Assembly (NCBI RefSeq): GCF_021290385.1
Contig: NZ_CP089928.1
Coordinates: 1,658,501-1,722,500, forward strand
DNA from: Microbulbifer sp. YPW16
GTDB lineage: Bacteria > Pseudomonadota > Gammaproteobacteria > Pseudomonadales > Cellvibrionaceae
Length of the DNA: 64,000 nt
Reading direction: 5' to 3'
A program made the translations under genes and the position numbers. The notes under the pieces were generated by a model. That model saw nothing but the letters and a program-made list of their open reading frames with translations. It made no database searches and was not told where the DNA came from. This document shows positions 11,101 to 18,745 of the stretch, one piece after another (within the stretch, counting starts at the first letter, position 1; each line of letters opens with the position of its first letter).

Positions 11101-11520
11101 GATATCGCACCGCAGCGCAAGCATCGCCTCGACACCATTGCACTGTTCCGTGAGCAGCTGGCGATTCGCAACAGCTCGCGGCTGTTCCGCCTGCCCGATG
11201 CCGACGCCGTGGTGGAGCATGTGCGGTTCCTGAATATGGGACCGGACCAGGTGCCGGGACTGATCGCCATGCAGCTGCTGGATGAGGAAGGCCGGTTCGA
11301 TCGCCGCCACAAGGAGATACTGGTGCTATTCAACGGTGATGACGAAGCGGTGGCGTTTTCCAGCAAGGAACTGCAGGGCAAGCCATTCGTGCTGCACCCA
11401 CACCAGCGGCACTCCGCAGACCAGCGCCTGCGCGGGGTGGATTTCGATCGCCGGTCCGGCAGTGTCTCGATTCCGGGACGGACCACCGCGGTACTGGTCA
11501 ATTACCGCGGCTCGCACTGA
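8167..11520 (+). CDS. pulA: Secreted pullulanase-type alpha-1,6-glucosidase (GH13)
   Basis: 1117 residues with a signal peptide ending near ATSLPAYA. Two tandem X25-type starch-binding modules follow (about 41-138 and 139-237), each with GCPGDWQP and an AGYYEYK/AGNYEFK strand. Next come a pullulanase N2-like domain, a CBM48 module (VVFRLWAPSARSLNLQLF) and the GH13 barrel. Catalytic residues visible: nucleophile Asp in VDGFRFD (about D707), acid Glu in LYGEGWNFGE (about E744) and transition-state Asp in AAHDNET (about D878). DVVYNHT is conserved region I. It hydrolyses alpha-1,6 branches in starch or pullulan outside the cytoplasm. The leader has a GAGGA element; an intrinsic terminator follows. 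Confidence 0.93.
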   Translation: MRSTRVLPIPARPAHLALAITAGVLATSLPAYASDTPAPAAVNIPGTVQGPIGCPGDWQPECAASMLGYDSADNKWQGSFPLPAGYYEYKTALNSSWDENYGQGAIRNGGNIPLQLDSPRDVKFYYDHETHWITDSVNSTIATVAGNFQSELGCPGDWQPDCLRSWMQDVDGDGIYTFLSTEIPAGNYEFKVALDENWSESYGNNGGNVPFTVDADGDEIYFAFDTSTRQVTVSTDGIPRGDLGLDKAHWVDSQTFAWNISIGEGDTVMLHYSDSAGLVLGADGVSGDGAVALQQTGGLPAAAQEKFRHLSGYTALTLPADAPAIESLVQKQLALAVYDSEGKLRDATGIQLPGALDDAFTYDGKLGAEVLDDRVVFRLWAPSARSLNLQLFSTSGQDSADMVVPMQRDPETGVWTAEVSSEWDRKFYLYEVEVYSYFSRDIETNLVTDPYSLSLSVNSGKSQVINLDDADLKPRGWDRLRKPALAQPEDISVYELHVRDFSIEDESVAEQQRGTFSAFAQRNSDGMRHLRRLARSGLTHVHLLPAFDFATVNEDPSQRAATPDLSMYAPDSPEQQAAVNAIRDADGFNWGYDPLHFTVPEGSYSTAPDGAARIREFREMVQGLGKSGLRLVMDVVYNHTSSFGQYQNSVLDKIVPGYYHRRNGDGGVEMSSCCANTASEHAMMEKLMIDSMLVWARDYKVDGFRFDLMGHHSLDNILNTREALGALTPQRDGVDGGSIYLYGEGWNFGEVANDARFKQARQSNMAGTGVGTFNDRLRDSVRGGNPFGGYEEQGFGTGLYTDSNGRFNNGEGGGDNERATLLTLADKVRVSLAGNLADFPLIDSYGNVITGAELVYNGQPTGYTRDPQESINYIAAHDNETLFDGIQIKANSSATIDERVRMQAFSNSLVLFAQGVPFIHAGQEFLRSKSMDRDSYNSGDWFNALDFSFSSGNWGVGLPVADKNEDKWPLMAPLLANPDIAPQRKHRLDTIALFREQLAIRNSSRLFRLPDADAVVEHVRFLNMGPDQVPGLIAMQLLDEEGRFDRRHKEILVLFNGDDEAVAFSSKELQGKPFVLHPHQRHSADQRLRGVDFDRRSGSVSIPGRTTAVLVNYRGSH

Positions 11521-11546
11521 CCGACTGACAGGCAGCAACCCCACAG

Positions 11547-11571
11547 GGCCGGCATTGCGCCGGCCTTTTTC
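11547..11571 (+). terminator. Intrinsic terminator after the pullulanase gene
   Basis: Stem GGCCGGC (11547-11553), loop ATTGC, stem GCCGGCC (11559-11565), then TTTTTC. It lies 27 bp after the pullulanase stop and separates it from the next gene. Confidence 0.85.
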
Positions 11572-11731
11572 TTGCGCGCTTGAAGGGCTTTTTGCTGCCC
11601 GGGGGTGACGCTATGCTGTAATTTCAACAGGCTGCAGCTGTCGCCGGGTCATCCAGTGGCGCACAAGCCACCGTAAATGACAGGCAGTTTCCCAACCGAT
11701 TCCCCGCTATAACAGCCCGGAGATATCACGG

Positions 11732-12805
11732 ATGAGCTTACTCAGAAGACTGCTGACCGTCAGCATTTTTACTCTGCTATTTACTGCCAATGGCCACTCC
11801 GCCGATACGGGCCCAACACAGGCGGAAAAGGTCAGTGCCATCCAGGGAGTGCAGACAACCGGCATCACCGTTACCGACGCTGGCAGGATCTTCACCAATG
11901 CACCGAACTGGCGGGATGGCGTGCCCTTTGCCGTCGCAGAGGTCGACCGGGACACTGGCGAGTACCTGCCCTACCCCAATAGCGCCATGAACCGTTGCGT
12001 GGCAGACAGCACTGCCCGGGATGACTGCTTCCTGGCCGTGCAGTCCGTGGTGGCCCATGACAACAAACTCTATGTCCTCGATACACGCAACCCGAAATTC
12101 CAGGGTGTGGTAGATGCTCCACGCATTTTCGTTTTCGACCTGGACAGCAACAAACTGGAGCGCGTGCTTTTACTCAGCAATGCCGGCTATCACCCCGATT
12201 CCTACATCAATGACCTGCGCATTGATAGGGCGGCGGGCCGCATCTACATGACGGATTCCAACCACCCGGGGCTGGTGGTTTACGAGCTGGCCCAGGGAGA
12301 GAATGGGAACAAGGGGAAGAGCTATCGGGTGCTGGACGATCACAAGAGCACACGGGCGGAGCAGGACTACCTGACCATCGACGGCAAGCGCTGGAACAAT
12401 ACGGTGCACAGTGACGGTATTGCCCTCGACCTCAAAGACAAGGTGCTCTATTTCCACGCCCTGACCGGTTACACCCTGTATGCAATCGATACCCGTTACC
12501 TGGAAGACAGTGGGGACGCCGCCGCCCACGTCCGCAGGGTGGCGAGGACCAGCGCCCCCGATGGCATGATCCTGGACCAGCAGGGCAACCTGTATTTCGC
12601 CGACCTGGAAAACCATAAAATCCTCTACCGCGATCCAGCCGGGGAGACACATGTGCTGGTGGAAGGTGACAGGGTTCGCTGGGCCGACACCTTCAGCATT
12701 CACGACGGTATGCTGTATTACACCAACAGCCGCATCCACGAGGTCACCGGGCCCATCGACGATATGGAGTTCGGTATCTACCGGGTGCCGCTGCCGGGCC
12801 TCTGA
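11732..12805 (+). CDS. Yellow / major royal jelly-like beta-propeller protein, exported
   Basis: 357 residues with a signal peptide (MSLLRRLLTVSIFTLLFTANGHSA). The body matches the MRJP/yellow-type six-bladed propeller found in bacteria and insects: FTNAPNWRDGVPFAVAEV, LYVLDTRNPKFQG, FDLDSNKLERV, YINDLRIDRAAGRIYMTDSNHPGLVVYEL, HSDGIALDLKDKVLYFHALTGYTLYAIDT, SAPDGMILDQQGNLYFADLENHKI. In insects some members act on catechols or bind amines; the bacterial role is unsettled. The preceding terminator and its own RBS suggest separate transcription from the pullulanase gene. Confidence 0.8.
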   Translation: MSLLRRLLTVSIFTLLFTANGHSADTGPTQAEKVSAIQGVQTTGITVTDAGRIFTNAPNWRDGVPFAVAEVDRDTGEYLPYPNSAMNRCVADSTARDDCFLAVQSVVAHDNKLYVLDTRNPKFQGVVDAPRIFVFDLDSNKLERVLLLSNAGYHPDSYINDLRIDRAAGRIYMTDSNHPGLVVYELAQGENGNKGKSYRVLDDHKSTRAEQDYLTIDGKRWNNTVHSDGIALDLKDKVLYFHALTGYTLYAIDTRYLEDSGDAAAHVRRVARTSAPDGMILDQQGNLYFADLENHKILYRDPAGETHVLVEGDRVRWADTFSIHDGMLYYTNSRIHEVTGPIDDMEFGIYRVPLPGL

Positions 12806-12917
12806 GCGCTGAAGGCAGCACCGCTGCCGCGAATATAACGCCGGGAGGAAACCCGCCCTGCAGGCGAGTGCCGCGGAAAAGTGTTTGCAAGGACAGGGGT
12901 TACAGCGCGGGGGATGC

Positions 12918-12942
12918 GGGCGGACACAAGGTCCGCCCCTAC
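12918..12942 (+). repeat. Family A palindromic repeat
   Basis: Stem GGGCGGAC (12918-12925), loop ACAAG, stem GTCCGCCC (12931-12938), tail CTAC. It lies in the convergent gap between the yellow-like gene and ribA, where it may be part of their 3' ends. Confidence 0.85.
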
Positions 12943-12969
12943 GGCAGAAACATCAGGCAGTGGGAAGGC

Positions 12970-13587
12970 TCAGGACTCTTGGCCATCCCCCTCTTCCTCG
13001 TCGTTGAGCAGGTGGCCCAGCTTGCCCCGCTTGGTGGAGAGGTACTTGATATTATGCGGGTTGCGGCCGGTCTGGTGGGACAGGCGCTCCACTACTTTCA
13101 CCCCCAGGTCTTCCAGCGCTTTCACCTTGCGCGGGTTGTTGGTCATGAGGCGGATGGAGCCGATATGCAGGTGGTCCAGCATTGCCTTCAGGATCGAGTA
13201 ATCGCGCATATCCGCACCGAAGCCCAGCTGCTCATTGGCCTCCACCGTATCGGCGCCGCAATCCTGCAGCTTGTAGGCGCGGATCTTGTTCAGCAGGCCG
13301 ATGCCGCGCCCTTCCTGGCGCAGGTAAAACACTGCCCCACGCCCCTCCATCGCAATGCGGTGCAGCGCATGCTGCAGCTGCGCACCGCAGTCACAGCGCA
13401 GCGAGAACAGGGCGTCACCGGTAAGGCACTCGGAGTGAATCCGGGCCAGCACCGGCTCATCGGTATCCAGGTCACCCATGGTGAGCACCAGGTGCTCCTT
13501 GCCGGTGTCGGTCTCCTCGAACCCGTGCATCTCAAACATGCCCCAGGGGGTGGGTAGCTTGGAGGATTCCACAAAGCGAATGGTCAA
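12970..13587 (-). CDS. ribA: GTP cyclohydrolase II
   Basis: 205 residues, the standard single-domain length. Zinc ligands C54, C65 and C67 are present in [20 protein letters not shown], and [21 protein letters not shown] follows with the catalytic Arg/Asp region. It opens GTP to give the pyrimidine precursor of riboflavin. It is the last gene of the minus-strand rib block, 15 bp after the aspartic protease gene. It matters because the cyclohydrolase half of the ribB fusion upstream lacks these cysteines. Confidence 0.96.
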   Translation of the reverse strand: MTIRFVESSKLPTPWGMFEMHGFEETDTGKEHLVLTMGDLDTDEPVLARIHSECLTGDALFSLRCDCGAQLQHALHRIAMEGRGAVFYLRQEGRGIGLLNKIRAYKLQDCGADTVEANEQLGFGADMRDYSILKAMLDHLHIGSIRLMTNNPRKVKALEDLGVKVVERLSHQTGRNPHNIKYLSTKRGKLGHLLNDEEEGDGQES

Positions 13588-13602
13588 GTTCTTACCTCAT
13601 CA

Positions 13603-14241
13603 TCAATTGCGCGCGCGCAGGATCAGCATGCCGCGCTGCTGTTCCATATCCAGCCGGCTCAGGAAACTGTTGCCCAGCAGGGTGATATGGGGAAAGTTGT
13701 TGGCGTGCACTGTCGCCTCGATATTGTGCAGCTTGATACTACCCACCGTGACGCTGGCAAGTGTTACCCGGTAGGCACGGGTGACCCCATTGGCCGTGGC
13801 CACACGTACCGGCTCGGCGCGCTCCAGGTCCAGGCCCAGCCGTTGTGCGGTAGGGAAGTTGAACGCGATGCTGGTCGCGCCGGTATCCACCAGCACCGGC
13901 ACCCTGAGCCCATTGACCCAGGCATCGGTGCTGAAATGGCCGCGGCTGTCCGCCACCAGGCGCACTTCCTTCCGCTCGCTCTTCGCATAACGCGCCGCCA
14001 CTGGGGCATCCAGGGTCAGTTTCTGCTCGCGGTCACCGACCTTCACCCGCGCGAATTCGCTATTCGCTTCCAGCAGGCGTACCCCCTCGGGAGAGGTCTC
14101 GCCGCTCTTGAGCAGTCGCTGCCTGCCGTCCACCTCGAGCATGGCGCTGGTGCCGAACAGCGCTTTCAGCTGTACCTGCTGCGCCCACAGGGGTGACGAG
14201 CAGAGCAGGAGGCAACAGGCAAGCAGGCGACGAAGTTTCAC
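13603..14241 (-). CDS. Retropepsin-like aspartic protease (clan AA, TIGR02281-type), exported
   Basis: 212 residues: a signal peptide (MKLRRLLACCLLLCSSPLWA), a small N-terminal domain, then a single retropepsin-like fold with the active-site triad VLVDTGAT (D119). An ILG-type flap segment follows (ITLLGNSFLSRLDMEQQRGMLILR). Single-domain enzymes of this kind must dimerise to be active. It sits between pgpA and ribA with short gaps, so it is probably cotranscribed. Targets in bacteria are not known. Confidence 0.85.
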   Translation of the reverse strand: MKLRRLLACCLLLCSSPLWAQQVQLKALFGTSAMLEVDGRQRLLKSGETSPEGVRLLEANSEFARVKVGDREQKLTLDAPVAARYAKSERKEVRLVADSRGHFSTDAWVNGLRVPVLVDTGATSIAFNFPTAQRLGLDLERAEPVRVATANGVTRAYRVTLASVTVGSIKLHNIEATVHANNFPHITLLGNSFLSRLDMEQQRGMLILRARN

Positions 14242-14276
14242 GGTGGCAATCCCCTTTCACCGGTCCGCAAACCGGT

Positions 14277-14771
14277 CTATCCCATCCAGGCCGCGGTCAG
14301 CTGCAACACCAGCGCCGCGTATCCGGCCGCCAGTATATCGTCGAGCATAATCCCCACACCACCGTGCACCCGGCGGTCCACCCAGCCGATGGGCTGCGGC
14401 TTGGCGATATCGAACAGGCGGAACAGCACGAACCCGTACAGGGCCCAGCCCCATCCCGCCGGCGCCAGGAACATGGTCAGCCAGTAGCCCACCATCTCGT
14501 CCCAGACGATGCCGCCGTGGTCGTGCACCCCCAGGGCCCGCGAGGCGGTACCGCAGAGGTAGCAGCCCACCGCCGCACTGATTACCACCACCGCCAGGTA
14601 CTGGACCGGCGGCAGGTGCTGCAGCAGCCACCAGAATGGCAGCGCCATCAGGGTTCCGAAGGTACCCGGGGCTTTAGGCGCCAGGCCGGACCCGAAGCCA
14701 AATGCCAGCAGCATGGTGGGACTGCGCAGTAGCTGGGCGGCGGTGGGCTGGGGGATGGAGGTATCTGTCAT
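14277..14771 (-). CDS. pgpA: Phosphatidylglycerophosphatase A
   Basis: 164 residues with several hydrophobic segments. PgpA features: FGSGLAPKAPGTFGTLMALP at the start of the domain, IVWDEMVGYWLTM, and RVHGGVGIMLDDILAA near the C-terminus, where the acidic residues bind Mg. It dephosphorylates phosphatidylglycerophosphate at the inner membrane to yield phosphatidylglycerol. It follows thiL by 3 bp, the common gammaproteobacterial pairing. Confidence 0.95.
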   Translation of the reverse strand: MTDTSIPQPTAAQLLRSPTMLLAFGFGSGLAPKAPGTFGTLMALPFWWLLQHLPPVQYLAVVVISAAVGCYLCGTASRALGVHDHGGIVWDEMVGYWLTMFLAPAGWGWALYGFVLFRLFDIAKPQPIGWVDRRVHGGVGIMLDDILAAGYAALVLQLTAAWMG

Positions 14772-14774
14772 AGT

Positions 14775-15752
14775 TCAAAAGTGCCGGTATCCGGGCTGTT
14801 TTGCCAGCCACTCCTCGCCATCGAGCAGGCAGCGAACTCGCGCCCGTTCCTGTGTGCCCCGGGGCCGCGCCACCAGGGTGCCGATCCGTACTGGCCTGGC
14901 ACCGTGTGCGGCGCAGCGCTCTGCCACCTCGCCCGCCCTCGACGGCGGGGCAGTAAAACAGAGCTGGTAATCGTCGCCGCCGGTGGCGGCCAGCTCCAGT
15001 GCCCCCTCACCCGCCAACTCGGCGGCCAGGGGGTCCACCGGCAGTCGCGCCATATCGAGTTCCGCATCCAGGTCACTGGCGGCGCAGATATGGCCCAGGT
15101 CCCCCAGCAGGCCATCGGAAATATCCAGGGCGCTGGTGGCCAGCCCCGCGACAGCCGCTGCGGTCTGCAGCTGCGGCTCCGGCGAGTAGTAGGCGCGCTG
15201 GGCGCGCTGGTAAAGCTCCGGGGCCACCTCGCGTTCGCCGAGAATCACCGGCAGCGCTGCCGCAGCCGCACCCAGTGGCCCACTGACAAACACCGCGTCT
15301 CCCGCCCGGGCCCCGTCGCGGCGCAGCGGCGCCGAGGTGCTGCCGGTTACCTGCACGGTAATCGTCAACGGGCCCTTGGTGGTATCGCCGCCCACCAGGG
15401 AAATCCCGTAGGCTTGCGCTGTCTGTAACAGCCCATCGGCAAAGCCGCGGAGCCAGTCCGGATCGCTCTCCGGCAGGGTCAGCGCCAGGGTAAACCAGAG
15501 CGGGCGGGCGTTCATTCCCGCCAAGTCGCTCAGGTTTACCCGCAACGCACGCCCGGCCAGCAGGGCCGGGTCAGCACCGTCGGGAAAATGGCGCCCGGCC
15601 ACCAGCGTGTCGACACTGGTGGCCAGCTGCTCCCCGGCGGGCGGTTGCAGCAATGCGCAGTCATCGCCAATGCCCAGCACCACCCCCTCGCCGCGCGGTG
15701 CGCCGGCGAAATACTCGCGGATAATCTCGAACTCGCCGGGGGGCGTGCGCAT
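14775..15752 (-). CDS. thiL: Thiamine-monophosphate kinase
   Basis: 325 residues. PurM/ThiL-type ATP-binding features: FEIIREYFAGAP, VLGIGDDCALLQPPAGEQLATSVDTLVAGRHFP, SLVGGDTTKGPLTITVQVTG and LDISDGLLGDLGHIC. It phosphorylates thiamine monophosphate to the diphosphate, the cofactor used by Dxs in this window. It lies 11 bp after nusB and 3 bp before pgpA, inside the minus-strand operon. No TPP riboswitch is visible nearby. Confidence 0.96.
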   Translation of the reverse strand: MRTPPGEFEIIREYFAGAPRGEGVVLGIGDDCALLQPPAGEQLATSVDTLVAGRHFPDGADPALLAGRALRVNLSDLAGMNARPLWFTLALTLPESDPDWLRGFADGLLQTAQAYGISLVGGDTTKGPLTITVQVTGSTSAPLRRDGARAGDAVFVSGPLGAAAAALPVILGEREVAPELYQRAQRAYYSPEPQLQTAAAVAGLATSALDISDGLLGDLGHICAASDLDAELDMARLPVDPLAAELAGEGALELAATGGDDYQLCFTAPPSRAGEVAERCAAHGARPVRIGTLVARPRGTQERARVRCLLDGEEWLAKQPGYRHF

Positions 15753-15763
15753 GGCCAGGATGC

Positions 15764-16207
15764 TCAGCCCTGCTTGTCGGCGTTCACTTCCGCCGCGCGC
15801 ACGTCTGCGGCGGTCTTGTCGAGAATGCCGTTGATATATTTGAAAGCATCGGTGGGGCCGAACTTCTTCGCCAGCGCCACCGACTCATTGATCACCACCT
15901 TGTAGGGCACGTCGATACGGTTCTGCAATTCATAGGTGGCCATACGCAGCAAGGCACGGGACACCGGGTCCAGCGCCTCGATACCGCGGTCCAGGTGCGG
16001 GCCGAACGCTCCCTCGACTTCGTCGAGGTTCTTGGCCACACCGTGGAAAAGGTCGCGGAAATACGCCACGTCCGTCTTGCTCATATCGTTGTCGGCGTGA
16101 AACTCGGCCTCGATGGCATTCAGGCTGGCGCCGGCCATCTGCCACTGGTACAGCGCCTGCATGGCGTAGTGGCGCGCCTTGCGGCGCGCGGATGCGGTAA
16201 CGGTCAT
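15764..16207 (-). CDS. nusB: Transcription antitermination factor NusB
   Basis: 147 residues from the ATG at 16207 (MTVTASARRKARHYAMQALYQWQM). An in-frame ATG at 16264 would place the start inside a palindromic repeat and adds 19 unconserved residues, so it is rejected. All-helical NusB core: LFHGVAKNLDEVEGAF, RALLRMATYELQNRIDVPYKVVINESVALAKKFG, KYINGILDKTA. NusB binds boxA RNA with NusE in rRNA antitermination. It comes between ribH and thiL, as in most gammaproteobacteria. Confidence 0.95.
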   Translation of the reverse strand: MTVTASARRKARHYAMQALYQWQMAGASLNAIEAEFHADNDMSKTDVAYFRDLFHGVAKNLDEVEGAFGPHLDRGIEALDPVSRALLRMATYELQNRIDVPYKVVINESVALAKKFGPTDAFKYINGILDKTAADVRAAEVNADKQG

Positions 16208-16228
16208 TATCAATTCCGATTCAAAAAC

Positions 16229-16303
16229 TGTAGGAGCGGCCTCAGGCCGCGATTGCTGTTCCATGCCAGCGTCTACCGGTCGCGGCCACGGGCCGCTCCT
16301 ACG
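16229..16303. repeat. Inverted pair of family B palindromic repeats
   Basis: In the nusB-ribH gap. One copy reads rightward at 16229-16253 (TGTAGGAGC, stem GCGGCC, loop TCA, stem GGCCGC). The second is inverted at 16280-16303 (loop CGT). The 26-bp spacer between facing copies gives a BIME-like cruciform inside an operon, which could change nusB expression relative to the rib genes. Confidence 0.85.
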
Positions 16304-16333
16304 AGATTATCCACTAACCGGTGTAACCCGGCT

Positions 16334-16804
16334 TCAGACTTTACCCAGTAGAGACACCATCTCGAGCGCGGTTTCCGCCGCCTCGCAGCCCTTGTTGCCG
16401 GCCTTGGTGCCGGAGCGCTCGATGGCCTGCTCGATGGAGTCCACGGTCAGCACGCCGAAGGTCACCGGCACGCCACTGTCGAGGGAAACCTGTGCCAGGC
16501 CCTTGGTGCACTCGCCCGCCACATACTCAAAGTGCGGGGTGCCGCCACGGATAACCGCGCCCAGCGCGATGATGGCGTCATAGCGACCGCTGGCCGCCAG
16601 CTTCTTGGCCGCCAGCGGGAACTCGAAGGCACCCGGCGCGTAGTAAATGGTGATGTCCTCTTCCTTGATGCCCTTGCGGCGCAGGGTATCCAGGGCGCCA
16701 TCTTTCAGGCTTTCCACCACAAAGCTGTTCCAGCGGCTCACCAGCAGGGCATATTTGCCATGGCAGCCGACGAAATCCCCTTCGATAACCTTGATCTTGC
16801 TCAT
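16334..16804 (-). CDS. ribH: 6,7-dimethyl-8-ribityllumazine synthase
   Basis: 156 residues. Lumazine synthase motifs: [20 protein letters not shown] near the N-terminus, [39 protein letters not shown] with the catalytic His, and [20 protein letters not shown]. It joins the ribB and ribA branches to form lumazine in icosahedral or pentameric assemblies. GGAAA precedes the ATG. Confidence 0.97.
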   Translation of the reverse strand: MSKIKVIEGDFVGCHGKYALLVSRWNSFVVESLKDGALDTLRRKGIKEEDITIYYAPGAFEFPLAAKKLAASGRYDAIIALGAVIRGGTPHFEYVAGECTKGLAQVSLDSGVPVTFGVLTVDSIEQAIERSGTKAGNKGCEAAETALEMVSLLGKV

Positions 16805-16884
16805 CGTTGTTTCCAGATACGTTCTTGTGTCTTACAGGCGCCTGCCGCGCAGGCGAAAATTCGCCCCCCAGGGGGGCGCTCAAA

Positions 16885-17997
16885 TCAATCGTCCGCGTTC
16901 AGGTACTCTTCCACTTCCAGGTCGAAACCGGAAATGGCGCTGAAACGGAAAGGTGCGCTCATCAGGCGCATTTTGCGCACCTTGAGGTCCCGCAGGATCT
17001 GCGAGCCGGTGCCCACCTGCTTGTAGACCAGGTCCTGGCTGGGACGCTGCTGCTTGCCGCTGATCAGCCAGTCGATGCTCTCCTCGATCTCCTCGGTGGT
17101 CTCATTGTGGCAGATCAGTACCACCACACCCTTGCCCTCCTTTTCCACCCGCTGCATGGCGCGGCGGAAGGTCCAGGGGGTGTATTTTTCGTCGCCGCGG
17201 CGGATGGTAAGCACGTCGCGCAGGGTGTTGCCCACATGGACCCGCACCAGCGTCGGCTCCTCCGGGCTGGGCTCGCCCTTGATAAAGGCGAAGTGGCGCT
17301 CGCGGCGCGCCTTGTCCAGGTAAGTGCGCAGCGTGAAATTGCCGTACTCGGTCTCCACCTGGCGCTCGTTGGTGCACTCCACGGTGGTCTCGTTCAGCGC
17401 GCGGTAGTTGATCAGGTCGGCGATGGTGCCGATTTTCAGGTTGTGGGTCTTGGCAAAGGTCTCCAGGTCCGGGCGCCGCGCCATGGTGCCGTCTTCATTC
17501 ATGATCTCGACGATCACCGCCGCCGACTCGAACCCGGCCAGGCGCGCCAGGTCACAGCTGGCCTCAGTGTGGCCGGCGCGGCTCAGCACGCCGCCGGGCT
17601 GGGCCATGATCGGGAAGATATGCCCCGGCTGGACGATATCCCGCGGCTTCGCATTGCGCGCCACCGCGGCGCGCACGGTGCGGGCGCGGTCGGCGGCGGA
17701 GATGCCAGTGGTTACACCGTCGGCAGCCTCGATGGAAACCGTGAAATTGGTGCTGAACTGGGCACCGTTGTCCTGTGACATCAGCGGCAGGTCCAGCTGC
17801 TCGCAGCGCTCCCGGGACATAGGCAGGCAGATCAGGCCGCGGGCATGGGTGGCCATGAAGTTGATATCCTCGGCGCGCACCTGCTCGGCCGCCATCACCA
17901 GGTCGCCCTCGTTTTCCCGATCCTCGTCGTCCATCAGGATCACCATTTTGCCCTGGCGGATATCGTCGATCAGTTCTTCAATGGTGTTCAGTTCCAT
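16885..17997 (-). CDS. ribB: 3,4-dihydroxy-2-butanone-4-phosphate synthase fused to a degenerate GTP cyclohydrolase II domain
   Basis: 370 residues. The N-terminal DHBP synthase domain is intact: MDDEDRENEGDLVMAAE (about 22-38), FMATHARGLICLPM, RAGHTEASCDLARLAG. The C-terminal half has RibA-like length and ends (SAISGFDLEVEEYL), but where the zinc cysteines C-x10-C-x-C should be it reads VGNTLRDVLTIRRGD, with no cysteine. This is the ribBX-type variant common in Proteobacteria, so only DHBP formation is expected. The separate ribA in this operon supplies cyclohydrolase activity. The annotation 'RibBA bifunctional' would be wrong here. Confidence 0.93.
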   Translation of the reverse strand: MELNTIEELIDDIRQGKMVILMDDEDRENEGDLVMAAEQVRAEDINFMATHARGLICLPMSRERCEQLDLPLMSQDNGAQFSTNFTVSIEAADGVTTGISAADRARTVRAAVARNAKPRDIVQPGHIFPIMAQPGGVLSRAGHTEASCDLARLAGFESAAVIVEIMNEDGTMARRPDLETFAKTHNLKIGTIADLINYRALNETTVECTNERQVETEYGNFTLRTYLDKARRERHFAFIKGEPSPEEPTLVRVHVGNTLRDVLTIRRGDEKYTPWTFRRAMQRVEKEGKGVVVLICHNETTEEIEESIDWLISGKQQRPSQDLVYKQVGTGSQILRDLKVRKMRLMSAPFRFSAISGFDLEVEEYLNADD

Positions 17998-18056
17998 AAA
18001 TCTCTCTTCGTGTTCGCCTGCAAGCAGGTATCAATTTCCCACTGGGATCGCGGTAT

Positions 18057-18719
18057 TCAGCCCCGGTAAAAACCGTGTTTCGCCAGGAACTCTACGGTCA
18101 GCCCATCGCTGTCCGGCTCTGCGGCCTTGTCCCCCAGCAGCAATCGCTCAAGGTAGCGGGCGATCAGGTCCACCTCCAGGTTGACCCGGGTGCCCGCCTG
18201 GTAGTCGCCCATCACTGTCTCCTGCAGAGTGTGGGGGACGATGGTCAGCTCGAATTCCGCGCCATCCACCGCATTCACGGTGAGGCTGGTGCCGTCCACC
18301 GTGATCGACCCCTTGTGGGCGATATATTTTGCCAGCTGCGCCGGCGCGCGCAGGCGGAAGCGCTCGGCTCGGGCCTCCTGTTTGCGCCAGACCACCTCAC
18401 CGATACCGTCCACGTGACCGCTGACAATATGGCCACCCAGCCGGGTCTGCGGCGTCAGGGCTTTCTCCAGGTTGACCCGGTCACCCTTTTTCCAGTTACT
18501 GACACTGGTGACATCCATGGTCTCGGCGGAAACATCCGCCCAGTAGCCATCGCCCGGCAGGTCCACCACTGTCAGGCAAACGCCGTTGGTGGCGATACTG
18601 TCACCCAGCTGCACGTCGCCCAGGTCAAGCTTGCCGCTCTTTACCCGCACCCGCAGGTCGCCGCCCACGGGTTTCAATTCGGTGATCTCGCCTACGGCTT
18701 CCACAATACCGGTAAACAT
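18057..18719 (-). CDS. ribE: Riboflavin synthase alpha subunit
   Basis: 220 residues from MFTGIVEAVGEI at 18719, the universal N-terminus; the longer open frame upstream overlaps ribD and is ignored. Two tandem lumazine-binding barrels are visible, each with a GDSIATNGVCLTV or GSITVDGTSLTV motif and LGGHIVSGHVDG between them. It dismutates two lumazines into riboflavin plus the ribH substrate. It follows ribD after 26 bp. Confidence 0.96.
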   Translation of the reverse strand: MFTGIVEAVGEITELKPVGGDLRVRVKSGKLDLGDVQLGDSIATNGVCLTVVDLPGDGYWADVSAETMDVTSVSNWKKGDRVNLEKALTPQTRLGGHIVSGHVDGIGEVVWRKQEARAERFRLRAPAQLAKYIAHKGSITVDGTSLTVNAVDGAEFELTIVPHTLQETVMGDYQAGTRVNLEVDLIARYLERLLLGDKAAEPDSDGLTVEFLAKHGFYRG

Positions 18720-18745
18720 CGGGGAAAATCTCCAGTCGGGCGCCG

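Noticed and set aside
16208-16264. Upstream ATG for nusB
   Set aside because: It lies inside the family B repeat; the conserved N-terminus begins at 16207.
17998-18056. FMN riboswitch in the rib block
   Set aside because: The ribE-ribB gap is only 59 bp and no RFN-element blocks are visible here or before nrdR.
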